Assembly: GCA_038246575.1 (NCBI GenBank)
Contig: JBBRVU010000021.1
Span: forward strand, 1-36,598
Direction: 5' to 3'
Source: JACCUZ01 sp038246575
Lineage (GTDB): Bacteria > Actinomycetota > Actinomycetes > JACCUZ01
Length of the DNA: 36,598 nt
Below the pieces are notes generated by a model. It did not search any database. It was not told the DNA's origin and saw nothing but the letters and a program-made list of their open reading frames with translations. The translations under genes were made by a program, and so were the position numbers. Shown one piece after another: positions 30,175-36,598 of this stretch (positions are counted from its first letter, which is position 1; each line of letters begins with the position of its first letter).

Positions 30175-31458
30175 TCAGCGCTTGTCGAGGGGGACGAAGT
30201 CCCTTTCGGGGCTGCCGACGTAGACCTGGCGCGGCCGGCCGATCTTCGTGGCCGGGTCCTCGATCATCTCCCGCCACTGGGCGATCCAGCCGGGCAGCCG
30301 GCCCAGTGCGAACAGCACGGTGAACATCCGGTTGGGGAAGCCCATCGCCTTGTAGATGACGCCGGTGTAGAAATCGACGTTCGGGTAGAGCTTGCGCTCG
30401 ACGAAGAAGTCGTCGGCCAGCGCGACCTCCTCCAGCTGCATCGCGATGTCGAGCAGCGGGTCGGACTGACCGAGCTGCTCGAGCACCTCGCGAGTGGCGT
30501 CCTTCACGATGGCCGCCCGCGGGTCGTAGTTCTTGTAGACGCGGTGACCGAAGCCCATCAGCTTGACCCCGGGCTCCTTGTCCTTGACCCGCCGGACGAA
30601 GCCCGACACGTCACCGCCGTCGTCCTTGATGCCCTCGAGCATCTCCAGGACGGACTGGTTGGCGCCACCGTGCAGCGGACCGAACAAGGCGTTGACCCCG
30701 GCGGACACCGAGGCGAACAGGTTGGCGTTGCTCGAACCGACCAGCCGCACGGTGGACGTGGAGCAGTTCTGCTCGTGGTCGGCGTGCAGGGTGAACAGCA
30801 TGTCGAGAACCCGGGCCATCGTGGGGTCGACCTCGTAGGGCTGGGCCGGCACCCCGAACGTCATCCGCAGGAAGTTCTCGACGTAGCCGAGGGAGTTGTC
30901 CGGGTAGAGCAGCGGCTGTCCGACCGACTTCTTGTACGCGTAGGACGCGATCGTGGGCAGCTTGGCGAGCAGCCGGACGGTGGACATCTCGACGTGCTCG
31001 CGGTCGAAGGGGTCGAGGCTGTCCTGGTAGAAGGTCGACAGGGCACTGACCGCGGAGGACAGCACCGCCATCGGGTGCGCGTCGCGGGGAAAGCCGTCGA
31101 AGAACCGGCGCAGGTCCTCGTGCAGCAGGGTGTGGTTGTTCACCCGCGCCTGGAACTCCTCGAGCTCGGCGGGGGTCGGCAGCTCGCCGTAGATGAGCAG
31201 GTAGGACGTCTCGAGGAAGGTCCCGCCCGAGGCCAGCTGGTCGATCGGGTAGCCGCGGTAGCGCAGGATCCCCTTGTCGCCGTCGATGAAGGTGATCTCG
31301 GACGTGCACGACGCCGTGTTCACGAAGCCCGGATCGAGCGTGACGTAGCCCGTGTCCTTGAGCAGGGTTGAGGTGTTGAGCCCGGACGGGCCGTCGACGG
31401 CCTCCGTGGCCGGCAACGGCAGCGTGCCGCCGGGGTGGTTGAGCTCGAAATCGGCCAT
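30175..31458 (-). CDS. gltA: Citrate synthase
   Basis: Condenses oxaloacetate and acetyl-CoA to citrate, the entry step of the TCA cycle. The 427-residue length and the N-terminal beta region (DPGFVNTASCTSEITFIDGDKGILRYRGYPI) mark the hexameric type-II Gram-negative/actinobacterial form. Active-site elements are complete: LHADHEQNCSTSTVR, GPLHGGANQ (catalytic His) and GFGHRVYKNYDPRA (His), with the catalytic Asp in NVDFYTG. The start ATG 31458 (MADFELNHPGG) is preferred over a TTG ten codons earlier because it gives the common family N-terminus; the AAGGGA ribosome site is 13 nt away. Terminated by a hairpin. Confidence 0.96.
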   Translation of the reverse strand: MADFELNHPGGTLPLPATEAVDGPSGLNTSTLLKDTGYVTLDPGFVNTASCTSEITFIDGDKGILRYRGYPIDQLASGGTFLETSYLLIYGELPTPAELEEFQARVNNHTLLHEDLRRFFDGFPRDAHPMAVLSSAVSALSTFYQDSLDPFDREHVEMSTVRLLAKLPTIASYAYKKSVGQPLLYPDNSLGYVENFLRMTFGVPAQPYEVDPTMARVLDMLFTLHADHEQNCSTSTVRLVGSSNANLFASVSAGVNALFGPLHGGANQSVLEMLEGIKDDGGDVSGFVRRVKDKEPGVKLMGFGHRVYKNYDPRAAIVKDATREVLEQLGQSDPLLDIAMQLEEVALADDFFVERKLYPNVDFYTGVIYKAMGFPNRMFTVLFALGRLPGWIAQWREMIEDPATKIGRPRQVYVGSPERDFVPLDKR

Positions 31459-31514
31459 GTGAGAGTCAGGTCCCTTCGGTGCGATCAAGCGGCCAAGTCT
31501 GGCAGACGCCTGAC

Positions 31515-32576
31515 TCAGGGCTCGACCACCGTCACCCCGGCGGGGAAGCCGGGTGCTCCCATGGCCGGTAGGGCGTCGACCGCCTCGGCCAGCCCGATCC
31601 GCCGGGTCACCAGCAGCTCGGGGCGCAGCCGACCGGCTGCGACGAGCGCCAGGAGCTGGTCGTAGTCGTGCGCCGGCATGCCGTGGCTGCCCACGATCTC
31701 GAGCTCGCCGGCGATGACCGCGGCCATCGGCACGGCCGGGTGACCCAGTCCAGCCGGCAACAGGCCCACCTGCACGTGCCGGCCGCGCGGCCGGAGGCTC
31801 AGGACCGACGCGGCGCAGCTGGCCTCGCTGCCGAACGCGTCCAGGGACACGTGCGCACCCCCGTCGGTCACGGCTCGCACCGCGTCGGCGATCGCGGTCG
31901 CATCGGTGTCGGCACCGCCCGCCGTCGAGGCGTCGACGACGACCTCGGCGCCGAAGGACCTTGCCAGCTCCAGGGCCGTCGGCGACACGTCGACGGCTAC
32001 GACGCGCGCGTCGACAGCGGCTGCCACCATCACCGCCGCGAGGCCCACTCCGCCGCAGCCGTGCACGGCGACCCAGCGCCCTGCTCGCGCCCCACCCTGG
32101 GCGAGTACGGCCCGGTGTGCCGTGGCCACCCGGCAGCCGAGCCCGGCCGCGGCCACCGCCGTCACGTCGTCCGGCAGCGCGACGAGGTTCACGTCGGCGT
32201 GGTCGAGGGCCACCAGCTCGGCGAAGGATCCCCAGCCGGTGAACCCCGGCTGGGTCTGGCGCTCACAGATCTGGTGCTGGCCGGCGCGGCACTGACCGCA
32301 GGTGCCGCAGGCGCAGACGAAGGGCACGGTGACCCGATCGCCGGGTGCCCACCTGGTCACCGCGGCACCGATGGACTCGACCCGTCCGGCCAGCTCGTGG
32401 CCGGGCACGTGGGGCAGCGCGATGCCCGGGTCGTGGCCCGACCAGCCGTGCCAGTCGCTGCGGCACAGACCGCTGGCCTCGACCCGGACGACCACCCCGT
32501 GCGGGGCCGGTTCCGGGTCGGGCACCTCGCGCAGGTCCAGGGCACCGCCGAATGCCTCGTAGACCAGGGCCCGCAC
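31515..32576 (-). CDS. Zinc-dependent alcohol dehydrogenase
   Basis: A 353-residue medium-chain dehydrogenase. The catalytic zinc site has Cys38 (GLCRSDWHGW) and His60-Glu61 (PGHELAGRV). The structural zinc site is complete, with Cys90, 93, 96 and 104 in CACGTCGQC and the following turn. The NAD(P) fold has VAVHGCGGVGLAAV. Substrates of this class are alcohols, aldehydes or polyols; none can be chosen here. It starts at GTG 9 bp after the GH39 gene without a visible ribosome site, which suggests coupling to the carbohydrate operon and a possible role in sugar-derived metabolites. 56 bp separate it from gltA. Confidence 0.9.
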   Translation of the reverse strand: MRALVYEAFGGALDLREVPDPEPAPHGVVVRVEASGLCRSDWHGWSGHDPGIALPHVPGHELAGRVESIGAAVTRWAPGDRVTVPFVCACGTCGQCRAGQHQICERQTQPGFTGWGSFAELVALDHADVNLVALPDDVTAVAAAGLGCRVATAHRAVLAQGGARAGRWVAVHGCGGVGLAAVMVAAAVDARVVAVDVSPTALELARSFGAEVVVDASTAGGADTDATAIADAVRAVTDGGAHVSLDAFGSEASCAASVLSLRPRGRHVQVGLLPAGLGHPAVPMAAVIAGELEIVGSHGMPAHDYDQLLALVAAGRLRPELLVTRRIGLAEAVDALPAMGAPGFPAGVTVVEP

Positions 32577-32585
32577 GAGCGGAGG

Positions 32586-34496
32586 CTAACCGGTGCCGCG
32601 TCCCCCTCGGTCGCTCCCGGCCCGCAGCTCGAGGAAGGAGATCCCCGGATGCGGGAGCAGGAAGGTGGTGACGAGCTCGCCGTCGGGGCCGACGTCGACG
32701 GTCCGGGCAGTCTCCAGCTCGGCGAGCCCGTCGCTCGCGCGCAGCCGGTCCCACTCCTGCGGGTCCGGCCAGGCCCGCTCGCGGCCGCCCATGTCGTGCC
32801 ACACCGCGTACACGTTGCTGTGCTGCTCGTCGACGCGCCAGTGTCCGAGCGTGTGCGCACCCGGTTCGAGGCCGCAGATCCGGACGGTGACCGCGCGGGC
32901 GAGCAGGTCGTCGCTGGGGATCCGCGACTGGTCGAGGCTGGAGTTCCAGACCAGGACCCCCACCGAGGAGTCCTCGGCGCGGGCAGCGACCGCACTCACC
33001 AGACTGCCGCCGCCGTCGCCGTCGGCCGTGACCTCCAGCCGCTGGTCGCCGAGGCGCTCGAGCAGGGCCAGCGCCCACCAGCGCGGCTTGCGCAGGTTGC
33101 CGACCGTGAGCAGGCCGAAGCCGCCGTGCCCGAGTCGCTCGGGGCGTCCGAGCTCCTCGAAGTGGTCCGAGGCGACCCAGTGCGAGAGCGCGTCGATCCG
33201 TCCCATCGCCGAGACCATGCCGTCGATCAGGAAGGTCGCCGCGAAGACGCTGTCGCCCACGTGGTGGAAGTGCTGGGAGCCCGGCCCCCACTCGGTCCAC
33301 CAGATGCGCGCGTCTCCCCGGTCGTGCCGGTCCAGGATCGGCCGCAGGTCCAACGGCGGGCTGCCGTAGGTGTGCGTCGACACGAAGTCGACCGGAGCCC
33401 CCGACGACGCCGCCTGCTCGAGCAGGCTGTCCACCCACTGCGCCGCGGCCGAGCTCGGGCCGCCGACGACGAGCGCCTCGTCCACGGCGCGCACGGCCGC
33501 CACCGTGACGTCGTAGAGCCGGAGGTACTCCTGCTCCGTGCCGGACCAGAAGACGTCGAGGTTGGCCTCGTTCCACACCTCGAAGCTCCAGCGGTCCCGG
33601 ACCTCCTCGAGGCCGTACCGGTCCACCAGGTGGGCCGTCAGCGCCGTGATGAGATCCGACCACCGGTCCCAGTCCCGCGGCGGAGAGATGATCGCCTCGT
33701 AGGCGAACACCGTCGTCGACGGGTCGCTGGCCAGGTCGTGGGGCATGTACGAGAGCTCGACCACCGGCCGCAGCCCGGTCGCCAACAGCGCGTCGTAGAC
33801 CCGGTCGATGCCGGAGAAGTCGTGCACCGGCGCTCCGTCGACCTCGCGGTAGACACCGAGGTCGTCACCGAGGATCGCGTGGGCGCGGACCGTCTCCACG
33901 CCGATGTCGTCGTGCATCCGCCGCAGTGCCTCGGTCAGCTCTTCGCCGATCGGCCGCCCCCCGACATCGTCGGTGGAGAGCATGAGACTCAGGTGCTCCG
34001 AGCCGATCATCGGCCGCCACGGTCGGTCCAGCCGCCCCGTGGATCGGCTGGCGTCGACCGTGACGGCCGCCTCCGCGCCGCCCTCGCTGTACGCGGTCGC
34101 GGCCACCGGGTCAGAGAGAGGGCCGACCCGGGTGACGTCGGACAGGGCAGCGACGGCGTACCAGCACTCCCGGTCCCGCTCGCCCGAGGTGTCGACATAG
34201 GGCGGGTGCGGGACCGCGAGCACATCGTTCCCGCCGTGGTCGATCGGCTCGAACGGACCGTCCGGACCGACAGCGCGATGGACCAGGTAGCCGACGGCGC
34301 CCCGGACGGGCTCCCAGGTCACCGTGACCACGCCGCGTCCCGCGACTGCCCGCAGCCGGGCCGGCGGTGGGAGCGCGTCGTCGCGGCCACCACCGCCGGC
34401 ACGTCGGCCGATGCGGTCCTCGAAGTCGGACCGAGCGGCGGCAGCGTGGCTGTCGTTGCCGACGGTCTCGGTCGTATCCGTGGGATTCGGCGTCAC
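32586..34496 (-). CDS. GH39-type glycoside hydrolase with fibronectin-type III domain, no signal peptide
   Basis: A 636-residue glycosidase. The GTG at 34496 overlaps the upstream stop by 4 bp (GTGA). Residues 1-40 are hydrophilic with no export signal. An FN3-like module spans about 45-138 (VTVTWEPVRGAVGYLVHRA, ECWYAVAALSD). The TIM-barrel (about 160-500) has the acid/base Glu310 in WSFEVWNEANLDVFW and the nucleophile Glu402 in IWWTEWGPG, the typical GH39 pair of beta-xylosidase and alpha-iduronidase relatives. A C-terminal beta domain (about 510-636) follows. The substrate is unknown. Position suggests it trims oligosaccharides made by the secreted enzyme and imported by the permease. An intracellular location is inferred from the missing signal. 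Confidence 0.85.
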   Translation of the reverse strand: MTPNPTDTTETVGNDSHAAAARSDFEDRIGRRAGGGGRDDALPPPARLRAVAGRGVVTVTWEPVRGAVGYLVHRAVGPDGPFEPIDHGGNDVLAVPHPPYVDTSGERDRECWYAVAALSDVTRVGPLSDPVAATAYSEGGAEAAVTVDASRSTGRLDRPWRPMIGSEHLSLMLSTDDVGGRPIGEELTEALRRMHDDIGVETVRAHAILGDDLGVYREVDGAPVHDFSGIDRVYDALLATGLRPVVELSYMPHDLASDPSTTVFAYEAIISPPRDWDRWSDLITALTAHLVDRYGLEEVRDRWSFEVWNEANLDVFWSGTEQEYLRLYDVTVAAVRAVDEALVVGGPSSAAAQWVDSLLEQAASSGAPVDFVSTHTYGSPPLDLRPILDRHDRGDARIWWTEWGPGSQHFHHVGDSVFAATFLIDGMVSAMGRIDALSHWVASDHFEELGRPERLGHGGFGLLTVGNLRKPRWWALALLERLGDQRLEVTADGDGGGSLVSAVAARAEDSSVGVLVWNSSLDQSRIPSDDLLARAVTVRICGLEPGAHTLGHWRVDEQHSNVYAVWHDMGGRERAWPDPQEWDRLRASDGLAELETARTVDVGPDGELVTTFLLPHPGISFLELRAGSDRGGRGTG

Positions 34497-36037
34497 TGGC
34501 CGCCCCCGGTCACACCGCTGAACTCCTCCATGCGCATCAGCGGGGCGACGCGCTGCTCCATGGCGCCGCGGGAGAACGCGTGCCGCAGCACGTCGTTGCC
34601 CAGCGCGTTGCCGAGCGCGGCCATCACCATGCCCTGGTCGAGCGAGAGGTAGCGCTTGGACATCTCTCCGGTGCTGACGTTGACCGCGTCGTAGAACCCG
34701 CCGGGCCCGTAGGCACCGAAGTCCTTGCGGATGTTCTTGAGGTTCTTCAACGCGGCCTTCGGGGCGTAGCGGTAGGCGATGAACGAGGCGTGCGGAGTCA
34801 CGACACCCTGGCCGTACGAGGTCGGCGCGGGCTGGGCCGGACGGCAGTCGCCGTAGCCCTCGTCGACCGTGGTGCGCTCCTGGTCGGAGGAGTAGCCGTC
34901 GGGGTTCATCCCGATCTGGTCGACGCCGTACTCGCGGTAGCCGCCGGCCGGGTTGTTCGACGGCGAGAAGCCCCAGTAGCCGTAGCCGGCCTCGTCGGTG
35001 CCGTGCTCGATCTGGGCACGCACGTAGGTCGGGTGGTTGATCGCCCAGCTCTTGGTGCCCCACTTCTCCTCGGGCACGAACAGCGGCACCATCAGCGCCT
35101 CGAACATCGAGCCGCCCCACGTCGGCACGAGCTTCATCCCGCGGTAGCGGTAGGCGCCCTCGAAGACCTGCTGCCCGAGGTAGGTCCGGTAGTCACCGAC
35201 CGCGCGCTGCTCGGTCCAGGAGTAGTCGCAGTTGACGTTCTGGAAGGTGCGGAACGTGCCGAAGTAGTGCTTCTCCGGGATCTGGCCTGCGGCGATGCCG
35301 AGGTAGCTGGCCATCCGCGGCTCGGTGTTGAACGCCCCGTAGTGGTGCCCGGTGTAGTAGACCGTGTCGCCGCCGCGGTAGTTGCCCGGCACCGAGCCGG
35401 GCTGTTCGTCCACCCAGAACCCGCCGCGGATCTGGTTCTCGGCGGGGTCGTAGTAGTAGCCGAAGTCCATCGGGTCGAGCACGAGGTGGGCCTCGGCTGC
35501 GAGCGACGGGACCTGGTCGATGACGATCTGCAGGGCTGTCGCCAGCCAGCCGTTGTCGACGCTGGACAGGAACGGGTGCACGACCCCGCCGTCAACCGGC
35601 CAGACGGTGAGCTTGGTGCCGGTTGCCGGGTCGTACCAGTTGTAGAACATGCCGGAGGGCTCGTGCTTCTCCAGCGTGGAGAGGGTCGACAGCGTCTGCG
35701 CGATGCGCGTCCTGGTCTCCGCCGAGGAGATGATTCCCGCCGCACGAGCCGCGACGGCGCTCCACATGTAGGCGCCGATGTTCGTCGGCGACGTGTATTT
35801 CGCGCGGTCGTTCGCCGAGAGGTTGCCGCCGACGTTGTCCGAGACCAGCCCGGTGCCCGGGTCGGCCATCGCGGCCATCGACCGCCAGGTGTCGGTCGCA
35901 TAGCCCAGCAGCAGCTTCTGGTGCTTCGGCTTCGAGTCCTTGGCGACCGCGGCCGTCGTGGTCGACGGAAGAACCGTCGTGGTGACGGCTACTGCTGCCG
36001 CCACGGCGGTCATGGCGAGTCGGTGGGTCCGACGCAT
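34493..36037 (-). CDS. Secreted glucoamylase-like/GH144-type hydrolase (PF10091)
   Basis: A 514-residue exported protein. The signal peptide covers about residues 1-33. Mature sequence is an (alpha/alpha)6-barrel type with the PF10091 motifs: SSVDNGWLATALQIV, TWGGSMFEALMVPLF, YGYWGFSPSNNPAGGYREYGVDQIG, VTPHASFIAYRYAP, YGPGGFYDAVN and LSLDQGMVMAALGN. Characterised relatives in GH144 are endo-beta-1,2-glucanases; other PF10091 members have other specificities, so the glucan is not fixed. A GGAG site precedes the ATG, 20 bp after the ABC permease gene, and the stop overlaps the GH39 start, so three enzymes and the importer form one operon. Confidence 0.85.
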   Translation of the reverse strand: MRRTHRLAMTAVAAAVAVTTTVLPSTTTAAVAKDSKPKHQKLLLGYATDTWRSMAAMADPGTGLVSDNVGGNLSANDRAKYTSPTNIGAYMWSAVAARAAGIISSAETRTRIAQTLSTLSTLEKHEPSGMFYNWYDPATGTKLTVWPVDGGVVHPFLSSVDNGWLATALQIVIDQVPSLAAEAHLVLDPMDFGYYYDPAENQIRGGFWVDEQPGSVPGNYRGGDTVYYTGHHYGAFNTEPRMASYLGIAAGQIPEKHYFGTFRTFQNVNCDYSWTEQRAVGDYRTYLGQQVFEGAYRYRGMKLVPTWGGSMFEALMVPLFVPEEKWGTKSWAINHPTYVRAQIEHGTDEAGYGYWGFSPSNNPAGGYREYGVDQIGMNPDGYSSDQERTTVDEGYGDCRPAQPAPTSYGQGVVTPHASFIAYRYAPKAALKNLKNIRKDFGAYGPGGFYDAVNVSTGEMSKRYLSLDQGMVMAALGNALGNDVLRHAFSRGAMEQRVAPLMRMEEFSGVTGGGQ

Positions 36038-36057
36038 GTGCTCCAGCTCCTTCTCGG

Positions 36058-36598
36058 TTACTTGATTCCGGTCATGGCGATGCCCTGGACGAAGTGCCGC
36101 TGAAGGGCAAGGAAGACGAGCAGGACGGGGACGATGAGCACGACAGAGCCGGCCATCAGAAGGCCGAAGTCGCTCCTGTTCTCACCGACGGCAAAGATGG
36201 CCAGGGCCACAGGAAGCGTGTAGCGCTCCTCGGACTGGGCCACGACGAGCGGCCACAGGAACATGTTCCAGGACGTGAGGAAAGTGAGGATGCCCAGCGT
36301 GGCCATGGCCGGCTTGCACAGGGGAAGGATGATGCTTCGGAAGATGCGCCACTCTCCGGCGCCGTCGACACGCGCGGCGTGAATCAGCTCGTCGGGCAGC
36401 GACTGCATGAACTGCCGCATGAGGAACACGCCGAAGGGTCCGGCCAGGAAGGGGAAGATGAGCCCGGGCAGCGTGTTGACCAGCCCCAGGTTGCTCACGA
36501 GGACGAACAGCGGGACGAACGTCACCACGCCGGGCACCATGAGGGTCCCCAGGACGAGGCCGAAGATGATCCGCTTCCCGGGAAAGTCGAGCTTCGCC
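36058..36598 (-). CDS. Carbohydrate ABC transporter permease, MalG type (partial, cut by window edge)
   Basis: The frame continues to the right edge without a start, so the N-terminus is missing; the visible 179 residues begin AKLDFPGKRIIFGLVLGTLMVPG. The EAA loop is intact (PDELIHAARVDGAGEWRIFRSIILPLCKPA), and the end (LALQRHFVQGIAMTGIK) is typical of MalG-like CUT1 permeases. About four to five membrane segments are visible. It works with a second permease, a binding protein and an ATPase, presumably encoded to the right or elsewhere. It is first of the visible operon genes, 20 bp ahead of the secreted glucanase-like gene, implying uptake of oligosaccharides. Confidence 0.93.
   Translation of the reverse strand, partial: AKLDFPGKRIIFGLVLGTLMVPGVVTFVPLFVLVSNLGLVNTLPGLIFPFLAGPFGVFLMRQFMQSLPDELIHAARVDGAGEWRIFRSIILPLCKPAMATLGILTFLTSWNMFLWPLVVAQSEERYTLPVALAIFAVGENRSDFGLLMAGSVVLIVPVLLVFLALQRHFVQGIAMTGIK

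Noticed and set aside
31668..34652. Very long plus-strand open frame (994 codons)
   Set aside because: It is antisense to the alcohol dehydrogenase and GH39 genes. Its translation is rich in Arg, Gly, Val and His as expected for a high-GC shadow, with no domain motifs.

Overview
The window is high-GC, gene-dense chromosomal DNA from an actinobacterium. Evidence includes frequent GTG starts, a resuscitation-promoting-factor (Rpf) gene behind a c-di-AMP riboswitch, a remnant of a PdtaR-type regulator, an F420/flavin luciferase-like oxidoreductase, a type-2 acyl-ACP desaturase and a second family-A DNA polymerase of the actinobacterial kind. A Nocardioides-like (Propionibacteriales) host is my best guess, from gene content only. 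I see no prophage, insertion sequence or CRISPR array. Most of the window is core chromosome. The right end looks like an accessory carbohydrate-use locus.

Left third (1-11.3 kb): a FetB-type membrane permease; a minus-strand group of a 42-residue basic protein, coaE and a DUF6131 miniprotein; then a tight three-gene minus-strand operon made of a secreted alpha/beta hydrolase, a polytopic membrane protein and a 918-residue secreted, C-terminally anchored heptad-repeat protein with disulfide-type repeats. This operon is the strongest candidate for an undescribed system. Next come a lytic transglycosylase with a repetitive Thr/Pro/Asp tail, two matching palindromes, and polA.

Middle (11.3-23 kb): a hotdog thioesterase, a GNAT acetyltransferase, a DUF554 membrane protein, and a complete branched-chain amino-acid-type ABC importer (livH-livM-livG-livF). 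Its lipoprotein binding protein lies convergent across a strong terminator. LivH carries a signal peptide and an extracytoplasmic domain, and both ATPases carry acidic N-terminal extensions. Upstream of the binding-protein gene are a truncated pdtaR-like receiver fragment and a tRNA with anticodon CAA but no long variable arm. A metzincin lipoprotein and a luciferase-like oxidoreductase follow, then the c-di-AMP-riboswitch-controlled Rpf/LysM gene.

Right third (23-36.6 kb): an ArfB-like ribosome-rescue hydrolase, a 52-residue protein, an aldo/keto reductase, the second family-A polymerase, an acyl-ACP desaturase with a palindromic operator, a membrane GGDEF-EAL protein and citrate synthase. 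Last is a minus-strand carbohydrate operon running in from the right edge: a sugar ABC permease (cut by the window), a secreted PF10091/GH144-type hydrolase, a GH39-type glycosidase and a zinc alcohol dehydrogenase.

The genes do not form one pathway. Recurrent themes are cell-wall remodelling (two muralytic enzymes, one under c-di-AMP), cyclic-dinucleotide signalling, envelope lipid metabolism and nutrient import. All family names come from motif reading without database searches.
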